Shown here: one piece after another, positions 32,975 through 46,043 of the stretch
Position numbering within the stretch: the first letter of the stretch is position 1
Layout: each line of letters starts with the position of its first letter
From: Datura wrightii
Lineage: Eukaryota > Streptophyta > Magnoliopsida > Solanales > Solanaceae
Assembly: GCA_035772735.1 (NCBI GenBank)
Contig: JASDFA010000020.1
Location: forward strand, 91,033,501-91,097,500
Reading direction: 5' to 3'
DNA: 64,000 nt
Program-made: the position numbers and the translations under genes
Notes under the pieces: model-generated
What the model was told of the DNA's origin: nothing
What the model saw: the letters and a program-made list of their open reading frames with translations, nothing else
The model's database searches: none

Positions 32975-33113
32975 CAGATCTTTGTCCCTTGCCAGTGTTC
33001 ACAGAAACAAAATCTGCAAAATACAGGCTAAGACCAAGTTGTTAACACTTAAGAAAATAAAAATACAAATACAGTAAATTTACACTAAACACAATTTTAC
33101 AAATCGCCTAGCC

Positions 33114-33131
33114 TCTCCGGCAACGGCGCCA
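33114..33131 (-). other. Primer binding site, tRNA-Asp, unit 1
   Basis: On the minus strand TGGCGCCGTTGCCGGAGA, 17 of 18 bases complementary to the tRNA-Asp 3' end, 6 bp downstream of LTR B. Units 2 and 3 have the perfect site. Confidence 0.9.
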
Positions 33132-33137
33132 AAAACT

Positions 33138-34586
33138 TGCTCGGTGCTTTGGGGTACGGGTAAAAACCGACACGCAAGTGCACGTGGTCAAACAAGTAAT
33201 AAAGTGGCTAAGTAGCCAAGTATCGATCCAAGGAGGCTCAAGATATGTAAAATTGCCTAATTTACTATATTTCTATTTAACTTCTAATTATGCTAACAAC
33301 AACGTACCCAAGAGTAATTGAATTTTTGTTTCTAAACTATATACTACAATTAATACAAACTATTTACTTTTGAATTCAGACAATGGATATGAACATGCCA
33401 AGGTTAAGAACAAGTAATGAACTTGATAATCATGATAATTTTGGTTAATTCTCTTCTTCATGTTGCTAGCCAAGAACATTTGCCTAGAAATTAAAACTCT
33501 CGTATTTAATTTCACTTTAGAATCATAAACCATCCGTCTACATTTCTGTGATCAAATGCAATTTATGACCTAGCACTACAATTCCGGTTCCTAAATTGAC
33601 TAATACGGCTTCCAAGTATATTTCTATCAGGAAAGCACATCAAAACCCAATTTTCCCAAATCAAGTTAAGAACAATACCCTATTAATTCACAACTTTCCA
33701 ATTTCTTGCTCTCTCGAGTGAAATTGGACTTTTTAGATATACATTAATGTTGGCCAATCACTAATGCAGTAAAGAACAAGAATTAATAGAACAACATTAA
33801 AGAAGAAGAATAAACCATATCAATGAAAATCAGAATTCATTACACATGTTCAAAACCTCAGCAAGAAAGAGAATTAGCCACTCATTCTTGGATTGATCAT
33901 CCTAAAATGAGTGTAAATCATACGTACAATTGATAGAAAGAAGAAAGGAAGAGAAGAAATCCCTTAGCTTTTCCAATCTTCAACTGCTACTAACCCACGT
34001 TCCTGCTCTCCACTTCTGAACTCAGTCTAAAAACTGAAAAACTACTTAAAATAAACCTAAGTGTGCTATTTATACTAGTGGGAAATTTTTCTCGGAATAA
34101 CAAGCAACATGTCACGGAGGCCAACGCGGAGCAATGCCTCCGTGACACGGCGTGGATGCGGACCCTCACTGGAATTTCCAGGGTCCAGTAATTTAACCTC
34201 AACGTGGCACGGAGGCCATCGCGGAGGCCTATCTCCGTGCCACGGAGCTGACGCGCATGCACACTGGAAATTGCAAATTTAATTCCTGCTCAAGTAGTGT
34301 GCTACCGCGATGGTAGCGTGGCACGGAGCCATCACGGAGCCCCTATAAATCCTGCATTCCCAGGTCTTTTCCACGCTCGCATCCAAGTCCAACTCCGACA
34401 TAGTTCCAACATGCATTTTAGCTCCTAAAAATCACATTTTCCTGCAAAACAAATGCTAATCATGTTGGTTAGTATAAATTCGCATTTTATTACCAATTAC
34501 ATGATATTATATACACATTGCACAACAAACAAGGTAAAAATGATACGTTTGAGTATCACTTGGGCATATAAATCTGCCCAAGATCA
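33138..34586 (-). repeat. LTR B, shared by units 1 and 2
   Basis: 1449 bp. Acts as 5' LTR for unit 1 and 3' LTR for unit 2. No target-site duplication on either side: tRNA-Asp PBS abuts the left edge and the unit-2 polypurine tract the right edge. Differs from the other LTRs mostly by C/T or G/A changes, for example in the cassette. Confidence 0.95.
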
Positions 34587-36499
34587 CTTACCCCTCACTT
34601 AAATCCTTGTTCGTCCTCGAACAACACATACACAACTCATGCAAATTACATCCCAACTTTCGTCACTATGGTGCAACAATTTACGCTACGGTCATACCGA
34701 TTATTCAATTTTTTGCAAATCATCAAGAAAACATGCTTGGTCGCACAAGACAATGACCTTAATACATCAAGGCTTCCTAGACTTTTAAGAATTGATTCTT
34801 GATATCGGCAAACTCATGCAAATCAACTAATCAAGAAATTCGACACGAAAATCAATCTTTCATCAAGCATGTGCCCTCACAACTCGAGAGAAACTTCCCC
34901 TTTATGTTCATGCAACACACAAACATGCAAGTAGGGGCATATAAAAATTAATTTCACTCTCTCTCCCAAAAGAATTCACATGCATCATGTCATGACCCAT
35001 AGGCTTGCCCTTAGTGTATTACTCCACTAATATAAAGAAATGCAATGTAGGATCAAATAGGACTTTTAATGGGTTGTAACGGGGCTATGGATCTAGTATG
35101 CATATATTGGATTAGCCAATAATAATCGCTAGCATCCTTAAGCGCCTTTTCAACTCATTCCCATCAACTCATGGACATTGTTCCTCTCTTTTCTCTTTTT
35201 CTCCCATTCATGCTGGTTTACTTTCATACAGCCCATTTCATCAACCACACTTGACACAAAACAGAGGGTTTTCATGTACCCTCAATATCAATTAATTACA
35301 ACAAGTGCCTCTTCAACGTCATCTTTTCTTTCCTCACTTTGCTTTTCTTTTTCTTTTCACTCTTTTCACTCTTTAACACTTTGGGAAACATTTTCTGTTC
35401 TTTGTAAGCGCTTAAGAGCTTCTTTTAGACTTTAAGGCCAATGAAAAGAAGGAATAAAGCTTAGTTCATACAATTTTGGTCAAAAGAAAGAAATCGGCTA
35501 AAGGCTCAACGGGCTGACTAGGGTATACAACATATAAAAAGGTAGAATTTGACAAGAAAAAAAAATGGAAACTATCGGTTAAAACAAAGAAATGCCTACA
35601 TCCTTTCCAACACTACACCTCCTTCATTTTGCTTCGTATACACACCAGGCAAGTTCTAGACAATTCACAATGACATGGAATAGCAAATCCTCACTTCACA
35701 CTTCATGCACATGCTCGAATCAAGATGCATTCACAGACTCTTTAATTAGTCAATTACATGAATTCAAGATTAAGCCTCAATCATAATGAACCAAATTCTA
35801 TAGCCTAGGTAACTCAACATATTTACAGAATTTCATGCTTTCAAACGAATCATTTTCACAATTTGAACATCAATTACAACACGCAACGAAATTTTAGCAA
35901 CCATAAGCAACTACAGTTCATTGATGCAATCCACCAAAGAAAACTAAAAAAAAAAACAACTAAAAATCCTACTCCTACCGACTACATTTCCCTTAAGACG
36001 GTCGTCATCCATCCATCATAGGTAACGGTCACTAACTATGACATCGGTTCAATGGGACTATTCTCGATAAAAGAACCGAAAACAAACTCCGAGAAACCCA
36101 AAAAAATAAAAATCGAAAATTTTTTTTGCAACACATCGATCATTTCGATAGAAAGAAAATATTTACAAGTGCAATATATTTTTGCTAAAATTTTGAAAAA
36201 TATCGATCATGTCGATAGAGAGAAAAAAAAATTATTTACAAAATTTACAAAATATTTACCATTGCAACCATAACTTTCAAAAACACACATCATTAGCCAC
36301 AAAACAAATATATACGTACATCACAAGTCAGTTCACAACAGGGAAGGCACAACATACATAAACAGCAAGGAAAAATTATACAGCAATTTAGAGCCTTGAC
36401 CTAGCACCTAACTACTCCCCACCCCACACTTAAATCGAACACTGTCCCCAGTGTTCACAAAAATACAAAGCACAAAATTTGGGTGGTGGAACTCCCTGC
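34587..36499 (-). other. 3' non-coding region and polypurine tract, unit 2
   Basis: Near-identical to 23808-25719. The same polypurine tract touches LTR B. The ATCGATCAT direct repeat recurs near 36136 and 36204. No gene recognised. Confidence 0.7.
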
Positions 36500-37720
36500 T
36501 TAGTCGAAATATTCGACTTCTTCATCCGGTGCTGCGGCCTCGTCGCCCATGTCTGAATCAGCTCCATCGTCGTCATCGGACTCCACATCAGAGTCCTCAT
36601 GACGTGTCTCCTCATCAGTAGGGACATCATCGTCTGTCGGCTCCACAAAGGCTGGCCCCACCTTACATAAGGCTCTAGCGTTCTCGCCAAAGGGGTAGTC
36701 CAGCTCCAGCTGCCATAACTCCTCCTCGGTGGCTGGTCTCCCACCTATCCGTAGCTGCAGCATCTGCATGCCGAACATACGGGCCATGTACTGATCGTCA
36801 CGAGCATGTCGCTCTCCCAAAGTCAGCACGGGTCCGTGTGTAGTGTCGGGGGCCTTAGTCTTTGTCACATCAAGGGCCCTCCGCTCCAGCTGCGAAATGT
36901 AATCCAAGGCTTCTTCCTCAATGTCGAGGCCTCGGAGGAAGGTGGTGATGAGTCCGCCAAACCCGTATCTGTGACCCAGGTGCAGTCTGGCTCTCTTCAT
37001 GGCGGATATTATGACCGCCCCAACATTAATCTCAAGCCCTTTCATAAGGGCATACACCAAGCAGACACGGTCCCGGGTCACGTCTGTCATATGAACTCCC
37101 GGGATCAAGCACGAAAATACTATTTTTAGCCAGATTCTGGCCTCCCTGTTCATCTGCGAATAGGGCAGAGTCTGGTGGTAACCCCTCTCCTTGTGTCTAC
37201 TCCATCAGGCTGTGGATCGAGCCCCACACAACGTACGTCTGATGTCGGCGTACGGTGGGGTGATGTTTAGCTGGCGGAGAACGTGGGCGTCTGTGTCCCG
37301 CGCTCCAACGATGGCATTCAGCTGCTGGGGTTCCAGAGTGACAATCTGCCCTCTGATTTTAATAGTGTGGCTTCTGATGGCCGGGTTCCAGTTGGCATAA
37401 AATTCCTAGACCAAATGAAGGTTGCACTCCTTGGGCTCCTGAAAAATAAAGCTGAGCCCAGCTGCCTCAATCCTCTGTACAATGCGAGGGAACTCCTGTG
37501 CAAGTGGTTCCCTAGCAATATGTTCCTCGGGGAAGTACTTGTTCTCCTTATGCTTTGCGTACCATTTCTTCCCTTCATCGGTGACCCATCATGTTCCGTA
37601 TCGGCGGTGTTGGCCGCGCGGAACAGCGGGTGCAGCTGGGACTGCAGTGCCCAGTCTCATCCGTTTCCTTCCGGTGCCTGAGGTAGAAGCACCCTTGCCT
37701 TTGTCTTGCCTGCTAGCCAT
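36500..37720 (-). pseudogene. Athila ORF3, unit 2, two nonsense changes
   Basis: Same start context as the intact copy (ATG at 37718-37720). Compared with unit 1, a CGA codon has become TGA near 37591 (in the GTRW text) and a CGG codon has become TAG near 37408 (in VREFYANW). From 37153 on, 217 codons are open to the normal acidic end. One of the two stops is shared with unit 3. Function as for the unit 1 copy; not translatable in full here. Confidence 0.9.
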
Positions 37721-39024
37721 TGTACCTGTCAATTTACACAAACAAGTACAACGTTAAGCTAAATAGTTGTTAGCTTCGGCTAAGGTTGGGTTACACAAAA
37801 TTTACCCCACACTTAGTCCTTAACAATATTTACAAAATTTCAGCAAGGATAGCTCTATTTACAACCCCAAACACAAACAACTATACACATATTGCTTAGT
37901 GCGTTTGTAACAAAATTTCGATAGCATAACGGTTAGCGTACTACTCAGACTTCATACAGCGAATTCCCAATCCTACTATCGCTAGCAATTCAACCATCGC
38001 ACAGGCAACAAAACAACCACAAACTAAAAACAACTAGAAAAATATTTTATATACAAGCTAATCTAACAATCTAATCAATTCACACATTATGCATTTTCCC
38101 ACAGAAATTCGAGAATTAGTCGTCTTTTAACAGTTATACAAGATTTACCACGACTTATCTCAAATAATAAACACACCCCGACATCAATTTCACCAAACTA
38201 TCAAGCTTCCCAAGTCGAATTCAACAACCCAAGCCCTAAAATACAATTCGACAATCAATTTCGAATTATTTACATAATCGACAAGTTCAAACGCCAAATA
38301 CAACAATCCGAACAAAAATCAATCACAAAATAATTCAATATCATGTTCAATTTCTACCTAGGGTGATATTTCTCACCTTATATGCCCAAATTTGACAAAA
38401 ATCGCCAAAAAATTGAGTTAGACGATGAAAACATACCTTAGAATTGAAGAATCGAAGAAACTTGACGTTTTTCTTTGCCTATCAACGTGGCACGTTGCTT
38501 GGGGAGGGGGAAATGGGTGTTTGGTCGCGGAGGGAAGAGGGAATGGGGGAATTTGGGGCGAAATCGGGGTTATTATTTAAAGGAAACACGCGGGTCACCC
38601 GGAAACCCGGTGTGACCCGGCACTGGATAAAGGGCAACGTGTCACGGAGGGTAACGCGGAGCCCCTCCTCCGTGACACGGAGCCAACGCGTTGGCTTACT
38701 GAAATTTTGAAAAATCCAAATTTGCCTTCAACGTGTCACGGAGGCCAACGCGGAGCATTGCCTCCGTGACACGGCGCCAACGCGCCAGTGCTCTGTTTCA
38801 CCAATAAATTTAATTTTCATACCTCGCCTCATTTTCTCGATTCCATGTATATTTCCTCCATTATACTTGAAAATCACCTCACTAAACAAAAATTGGTTAA
38901 ATTAATAGATTTCCCTAACTAAAAATAAAAGATACTAACAAAAATGCAAATCTAAACCTAGTCAAGAAAAAGAAAAGAAAAGTAAAAATTATTTACACTA
39001 AAAAGAAAGAAAGAAAATATTTTT
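37721..39024 (-). other. Pol-ORF3 intergenic region, unit 2
   Basis: No coding signal. At 38585-38800 it carries two inverted-repeat blocks of the same vocabulary as the LTR cassette: a 13-bp perfect stem 38638-38650 with 38667-38679, and a 14-bp perfect stem 38732-38745 with 38760-38773 (loop 14). Between about 38820 and 39024 it is AT-rich with A-runs. Deleted from 38572 onward in unit 1. Confidence 0.7.
38585..38800 (-). promoter_or_regulatory. Internal copy of the CACGGAGGC cassette, unit 2
   Basis: Inverted-repeat blocks as listed for the intergenic region, plus GGGTCACCCGG and CCGGTGTGACCCGG words at 38592-38620. A similar block in unit 3 is at about 49842-50042. Lying between pol and ORF3, it could be the control region for an ORF3 transcript; this is inference, and no clear TATA box was identified next to it. 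Confidence 0.5.
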
Positions 39025-39062
39025 CACGGGTTGCCTCCCGTGCAGCGCCTGGTTTACCGTCG
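39025..39062 (-). other. Post-pol conserved stem-loop, unit 2
   Basis: On the minus strand GTCGAGCCGCGAC is followed by GGTAAACCAGGCGCTG and CACGGGAGGCAACCCGTG (39025-39042). The latter is a perfect 6-bp stem around AGGCAA. The old Athila has CATGGGAGGCAACCCATG at the same place, a compensatory change. It lies about 30 bp after the pol stop. Confidence 0.7.
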
Positions 39063-39093
39063 CGGCTCGACGTCCTTTAAGCTCATTTATCTA

Positions 39094-40272
39094 CTAGGGA
39101 GATGGACGATTTGTCCCGATCATGATCATCCCCCAGTAGTGCTTGCATCTCTGCCCATTTACCAAGAACGTAGCACTCCTATCTTCTTGCCACAGTTCTA
39201 CCGCCCCGTGAGGGGTCATTCTCACCACTTCAAACGGTCCAGACCATTTAGACCTCAGCTTACCAGGAAACAATTTCAATCTTGAATTAAAAAGCAAAAC
39301 TTTCTGTCCTGGTTCGAAAATGCGATGCACCACATGCTTGTCGTGCCATCTTTTGGTTCTTTCCTTGTAGTACTTCGCACTCTCATAGGCATGCCAGCGA
39401 AATTCATCAAGTTCGCTGAGCTGCATCAATCTCTTTTTACCCGCCAGCTCTAAGTCCATATTTAGCTTTCTGACAGCCCAGAAAGCTCGATGCTCAAGTT
39501 CAACCGGGAGATGACATGCTTTGCCATAGACCAATCGGTATGGTGACGTTCCAATTGGTGTCTTATAAGCAGTTCGGTAGGCCCACAACGCATCATCAAG
39601 TTTACCAGACCAATCATTCCGTTGTGTGTTCACCGTTTTCTAAAGAATCTGTTTTACCTCCCTATTTGACACCTCTACTTGCCCACTAGTTTGTGGGTGG
39701 TATGCTGTGGCCACTTTATGGCGCACCCCATACTTAGCCAATAATTTCTTGAAGCTTGCATTGACAAAATGAGCTCCTCCGTCACTGATAATTGCTCGGG
39801 GTGTCCCAAACCTTGTGAGAATGTGTTTCTTCACAAACTTCGTTACTACCTTGTTATCATTCCTGGGGCAAGCTATTGCTTCCACCCATTTTGATACATA
39901 ATCTACAGCTACCAAGATGTAACGATTTCCAAATGACGGTGGGAATGGACCCATGAAATCAATGCCCTAAACATCAAAGGGCTCAACTTCTAGTATGTTC
40001 TGCAAAGGCATCTCTTGTCTTCTGCCAATTGTTCCTGTCCGCTGACATCTATCACACATTTTGACATACTCCATAGAATCTCTGAACAAGGTCGGCCAAA
40101 AGAAACCTGACTGAAGAACCTTGTGTGCTGTTCTCTCACCTCCGTGATGCCCTCCATACAATGAAGAATGGCAGCCCCTTAGCACCTCTGCTATCTGACT
40201 CTCTGGGATGCATCTTCTCATCACCTGGTCTGGTCCCTGCTTGAACAAATATGGCTCGTCCCATACATAATA
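39094..40272 (-). pseudogene. Athila integrase, unit 2, three lesions
   Basis: Full-length layout: HHCC region with GGHHGGERTAHKVLQSG, catalytic D in GIDFMG-equivalent text, second D in ISDGGAHF, E in SNREVK, and the GPY/F segment KWSGPFEVVRM. Lesions relative to unit 1 or 3 are a TGG-to-TAG at 39967, a CAG-to-TAG at 39640, and a missing C in the run at about 39129-39133 that alters the last residues. Otherwise complete and close to unit 3. Confidence 0.9.
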
Positions 40273-41927
40273 TCAGCTGTCATGCCTCAATTTTCTTCTT
40301 TGCTGGTCTGTTGCTTCAGGTGGGTAAACTCCGCTCACTAGCAAGTTGACTATGTCAGCATACCAGGGAACTTCTGCTTCTCCCACTGCCAATAGTTGCT
40401 TATTTGGGAAGTCCTCATTAATATCATCACTTTCCATCACATGCGACCGACTCTCCAGTCGTGATAGGTGATCTGCTACCTGATTTTCACTTCCCTTTCT
40501 GTCTCTAATCTCAAGGTCGAACTCCTGTAGCAATAAGATCCATATGATCAATCTGGGCTTAGCATCTTTCTTGTTGAATAGGTATCGAATAGCTGCATGA
40601 TCAGTGTACACCACCACTTTCGAACCCACCAAATAAGACCGGAACTTGTCAAATGCAAACACCAAAGCTAGCATTTCCTTTTCTGTGACTGTGTAATTGC
40701 TCTGAGCCGTATTCAGCGTCTTGCTTGCATAATAAATAGAATGAAAAACTCTATTCTTCCTTTGTCCCAATACAGCTCCCACAGCCACATCACTGGCATC
40801 ACACATCAGCTCAAATGGTTGTTCCCAATCAGGAGAGGTAAGTATGGGTGCTTCTATCAATTTCTGCTTCAACTTTTCAAATGCTACAACACACTCATCG
40901 TTTAATTCAAACTTGACCTCCTTTTCTAGCAGCCTGCATAGCGGTCTAGAAACGTTGGAAAAGTTTTTAATGAATCATCTGTAGAATCCTGCATGTCCCA
41001 GAAAACTGCGTACACCTTTCACGGATACTGGTGGTGGCAATTTCTCAATAACCTCAATTTTAGCACGATCGACTTCCAACCCCTTTTTAGACACTTTGTG
41101 GCCCAGGAAAATCCCCTCCTTCACTAAGAAGTGGCATTTCTCCCAGTTTAACACAAGGTTGGATTCTTCACATCGAGCCAGCACCCTGTCAAGATTTTGC
41201 AAACAAGTAGAAAACGAATTACCAAAAACAGAAAAATCATCCATAAATACCTCAACAAAATCTTCAACCATGTCATGGAAAATAGCCATCATGCATCTCT
41301 GGAATGTGGCGGGTGCATTGCATAACCCAAACGGCATCCGCCTGAAAGCATATGTCCCATAAGGACAGGTGAAAGTCGTCTTCTCTTGATCCTCAGGAGC
41401 GATGGCTATTTGGTTATAGCCGGAGTACCCATCAAGGAAGCAATAATATTCCTGCCCTGCCAACTTGTCAAGTATTTGGTCAATAAAAGGAATGGGGTAA
41501 TGGTCTTTCCTCGTGGCTTCATTTAGTTTTCGGTAGTCCATACAAATTCGCCAGCCTGTGACGGTTCGTGTAGGGATTAACTCATTTTTCTCATTAGTGA
41601 TTACAGTCATCCCCCCTTTCTTAGGAACACATTGAACGGGACTGACCCACTCACTGTCTGAAATTGGGTAGACTACACCTGCATCAAGCCACTTGATTAT
41701 TTCCTTCCTTACCACATCTTTCATTGCTGGATTAAGTCTCCTCTGCGGCTGAACAGTTGGCTTGGCTCCTGTCTCCATGAATATCTTGTGCGTGCAGAAA
41801 GCTGGATTTATACCCTGAATGTCGGACATTTGCCAACCCATTGCTTTCTTCCTCTTCCTTAAGACCCCCAAAGCTGCCTTTTCCTGTTCCTCTGTCAAGT
41901 CTGCAGAGATAATAACTGGTAACGTCT
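40273..41927 (-). pseudogene. Athila reverse transcriptase and RNase H, unit 2
   Basis: RT is open from about 41927 to 40975 with the active-site text VFMDDFS at 41233-41247. It ends at a TGA replacing a CGA arginine in the text FYRRFIKNF. RNase H is open again at 40872-40273 (CDASDVAVGAVLGQ, TVTEKEMLAL, YTDHAAIRYLF) and ends at a second CGA-to-TGA, shared with unit 3. The one-base offset from the protease frame near 41930 is present as in the other units. Confidence 0.9.
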
Positions 41928-41931
41928 CCCT

Positions 41932-42694
41932 CCCCCAAAAAGATATATTTTAAATGGGGAGGCAATTCTTTCAGCTCCAATTTCGGTGCCTCCTCAACAG
42001 ACGGTTTCGGCAACGGCTCTAGTGATCTCATCAAGGACTGAAATTCCTGTCTTCTCGGATGATTAGGTGCTCCATCCAACAATTGAACCATTCCACAAGC
42101 TTCTCCATCCCCAAAATGATCAGAATGCGTCAGCGCTCTCTCCAATGGGTCTTGAGATTCAACAGCCTGCTTACTTTCTCCATGTTCAACCACGCTGATT
42201 TCCGAAAGCTCCTCATGTATAGCCGGCAGCTTCATGGCTTTTAACACATCAAATACCTCTACCTTGTCATGTGCTTGCATTGTAAGTTTACCCGCAGCTA
42301 CATCAATCAATGCCTTTCCGGTTGCCAAAAAGGGTCGTCCCAAAATAAATGGGACTTCAGCATCTGGTTCAAAGTCCAGAACAATAAAATCGACCGGAAA
42401 AATGAGGGAGCCTACTTGCACCAACACATCCTCAACAATGCCATCCGACTTAGCCAAAGACCTGTCGGCTAGCTGCAAGATTACCGTTGTAGGTCTAGGA
42501 CTCCCTAGACCTAACTTTCTGAATACCGAAGAAGGCATCAGATTTATACTTGCCCCCAAGTCGCATAATCCACGCGCTCGGATACTTTGCCCAATAGTCA
42601 GCTGGATAGTGAAACTTCCAGGGTCTTTCAGTTTTGTGGGCAACCTATTCTGAATACGGGAAGTGCATTCCTCCGTTAAAGCTACAGTGGCATA
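41932..42694 (-). pseudogene. Athila aspartic protease, unit 2
   Basis: Nearly base-identical to unit 1 over this interval, including the TAG that separates it from gag (42695-42697). Catalytic DLGAS aspartate at 42560-42562. No private lesion inside the domain; the frame offset to RT lies at its end. Confidence 0.85.
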
Positions 42695-44431
42695 CTAAGT
42701 CAAACGACTTTTGTTAGCCACGATGTCTTTAATATACTTCGCATATTTTGGCACTCCCTGCAAGACATCAACAAGAGGTAAGTTAACATGTACCTGTTTA
42801 AGTACCTCCATGAATTTCTGGAAACACGCCTCCTCCTTGTGTTTCTTAAGTCGTTGAGGGAACGGGGGTGGAGGCCTTTCTGGTTCAGCTTCTTTACTCT
42901 TCCCCTTATCAGAACTTTGCTCTCCCTCAACATCTGCTGCTCCTGACTTTTGAGGTGGTCTTTCCGGTTCCACCTCCTTCAATTGTAAACCACTACTCAT
43001 GGTCACTACATTAACCTGCTTCGGATTTGGATCCGTGTCGCTAGGTAGTCCTCCTCTGGGTCTAGTATTTTGGGCACTAGCAAACTGCCCAAACTGATAT
43101 TCAAGAGCCTTGGTCGCCAATTGATTGTTCTTCACTTCGGCTGCCAATTTGACATAGTCAGCCTGCAATTGTGCCTGATTAGCGATCATGGTTTTGAACA
43201 TCTCCTCAATAGTCGGTGATGGTGGTGGAGGAGGGGCATTGTGATTTCTGAATTGAGCTTGATAATTTTGTTGCCCTCCTTGGTTTCTGTGCATACCCTG
43301 CCCTGAACTCTGACCTTGTTGATTGTTGCTACCCCACGAAAAATTCGGATGGTTCCTCCAATTTGAGTTGTAGCCACCACCAAACTGCTGTTGATTTCTC
43401 TGTGCATTGCCCACAAAGTTAACAGAATCAGGATTTGCACCACAGCATTCAGCTGAATGCTCACTACTACCACACACTTCACACCACATCTGTTGAACTG
43501 CATTGACTGAAGCTGAAGGCTGGTTCAAATTGATATTGCTGAAGTAAGTGTTTAACTGATTTTGCAAAGCAGCTATCTGTGCAGCGATAGCTGTGAATCC
43601 ATCCACTTCAAGCACTCCAGCTGCTTTCCTTGCTCCACCTCTTGAAGAATCTGCATTCCATTCTGGATTGCCTTGTGAAATTCGGTTGAGCAAAGTGTAC
43701 AGCTCCTCATAAGTCTTCTCCAGCGCTTGCCCTCCAGCTGCTGAATCTAACAGAATTTTAGTGTGGGGCTCCAAACCCTCAATAAACGTGTGTACCAACA
43801 CCTCGTTGGACTGATGATGGTGAGGACAGTCCCGCAACATGGATTTGAATCTTTCCCAGGCTTGATATAGATTTTCCCCTTCCCTCTGTTTAAAACTTAG
43901 GATTTGACTCCTAAGCCTGGCTGTTTTACCAGAAGGGAAAAATCTAATAAGAAACTTCCATGCAAGATCATCCCACGTTGATATAGAGTTGGGTGGTTCA
44001 GCTTTTAACCACCTCTTGGCTTCACCAAGTAAGGAAAATGGAAATAAGGTGAGCCAAACATAATCAGGTGACACTCCAGCGGGTATATAAGGGTCACTTA
44101 TCTCCAAAAAGTTCTGGAGATGTTGTTGTGGATCTTCGTGAGGGAGACCGGTAAATTGCCCGCTTGTGTGCAAAAGTTGCACCATATTCTGCTTTAATTC
44201 AAACCTCCCTCCAGGCTCTGGTTTGCGGATGCTAGAATGGACATTATTAGCGTGTGGGATTGCCAACTCGCGAACCGGCCTTGCTGCTGCTTCATCGGGC
44301 ACTAAAACTGCCCTAACAACTGGTGGATTTGGTTGCTCCATCATAGTCTGTTGAAGCAACTGCAGCTTCTTTCGAAGAGCTTCTCTATGTTGACTATGAA
44401 ATTCACGCTCGGGCTCTAAGTAAGATTCCAC
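42695..44431 (-). pseudogene. Athila gag, unit 2, full-length open frame ending at TAG
   Basis: 578 open codons, the longest gag in the array: retrotransposon-gag domain, CX2CX4HX4C zinc knuckle near 43447-43488, Asn/Gln-rich stretch, proline-rich linker and the pre-protease text VHVNLPLVDVLQGVPKYAKY. The TAG at 42695-42697 corresponds to a glutamate codon in unit 3, so the original gag-protease frame was continuous. By itself this gag could be complete. It is marked pseudogene because the downstream pol is broken. Confidence 0.85.
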
Positions 44432-44570
44432 CAGATCTTTGTCCCTTGCCAGTGTTCACAGAAACAAAATCTGCAAAATACAGTCTAAGACCAAGTTGTT
44501 AACACTTAAGAAAATAAAAATACAAATACAGTAAATTTACACTAAACACAATTTTACAAATCGCCTAGCC

Positions 44571-44588
44571 TCCCCGGCAACGGCGCCA
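44571..44588 (-). other. Primer binding site, tRNA-Asp, unit 2
   Basis: Minus strand TGGCGCCGTTGCCGGGGA, 18 of 18 bases complementary to the plant tRNA-Asp 3' end, 6 bp from LTR C. Confidence 0.95.
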
Positions 44589-44594
44589 AAAACT

Positions 44595-46043
44595 TGCTCG
44601 GTGCTTTGGGGTACGGGTAAAAACCGACACGCAAGTGCACGTGGTCAAACAAGTAATAAAGTAGCTAAGTAGCCAAGTATCGATCCAAGGAGGCTAAAGA
44701 TATGTAAAATTGCCTAATTTACTATATTTCTATTTAACTTCTAATTATGCTAACAACAACGTACCCAAGAGTAATTGAATTTTTGTTTCTAAACTATATA
44801 CTACAATTAATACAAACTATTTACTTTTGAATTCAGACAATGGATATGAACATGCCAAGGTTAAGAACAAGTAATGAACTTGATAATCATGATAATTTTG
44901 GTTAATTCTCTTCTTCATGTTGCTAGCCAAGAACATTTGCCTAGAAATTAAAACTCTCGTATTTAATTTCACTTTAGAATCATAAACCATCCGTCTACAT
45001 TTCTGTGATCAAATGCAATTTATGACCTAGCACTACAATTCCGGTTCCTAAATTGACTAATACGGCTTCCAAGTATATTTCTATCAGGAAAGCACATCAA
45101 AACCCAATTTTCCCAAATCAAGTTAAGAACAATACCCTATTAATTCACAACTTTCCAGTTTCTTGCTCTCTCGAGTGAAATTGGACTTTTTAGATATACA
45201 TTAATGTTGGCCAATCACTAATGCAGTAAAGAACAAGAATTAATAGAACAACATTAAAGAAGAAGAATAAACCATATCAATGAAAATCAGAATTCATTAC
45301 ACATGTTCAAAACCTCAGCAAGAAAGAGAATTAGCCACTCATTCTTGGATTGATCATCCTAAAATGAGTGTAAATCATACGTACAATTGATAGAAAGAAG
45401 AAAGGAAGAGAAGAAATCCCTTAGCTTTTCCAATCTTCAACTGCTACTAACCCACGTTCCTGCTCTCCACTTCTGAACTCAGTCTAAAAACTGAAAAACT
45501 ACTTAAAATAAACCTAAGTGTGCTATTTATACTAGTGGGAAATTTTTCCCGGAATAACAAGCAACGTGTCACGGAGGCCAACGCGGAGCAATGCCTCCGT
45601 GACACAGCGTGGATGCGGACCCTCACTGGAATTTCCAGGGTCCAGTAATTTAACCTCAACGTGGCACGGAGGCCATCACGGAGGCCTATCTCCGTGCCAC
45701 GGAGCTGACGCGCATGCACACTGGAAATTGCAAATTTAATTCCTGCTCAGGCAGTGTGCTACCGCGATGGTAGCGTGGCACGGAGCCATCGCGGAGCCCC
45801 TATAAATCCTGCATTCCCAGGTCTTTTCCACGCTCGCATCCAAGTCCAACTCCGACATAGTTCCAACATGCATTTTAGCTCCTAAAAATCACATTTTCCT
45901 GCAAAACAAATGCTAATCATGTTGGTTAGTATAAATTCGCATTTTATTACCAATTACATGATATTATATACACATTGCACAACAAACAAGGTAAAAATGA
46001 TACGTTTGAGTATCACTTGGGCATATAAATCTGCCCAAGATCA
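44595..46043 (-). repeat. LTR C, shared by units 2 and 3
   Basis: 1449 bp, 5' LTR of unit 2 and 3' LTR of unit 3, with no target-site duplication. A few private changes (for example CGCGG to CACGG in the cassette near 45676). Confidence 0.95.

Noticed and set aside
33114..33131. tRNA-Asp-like sequence, a possible tRNA gene fragment
   Set aside because: Only the 18 bases complementary to the tRNA 3' end are present, next to an LTR; it is a primer binding site.
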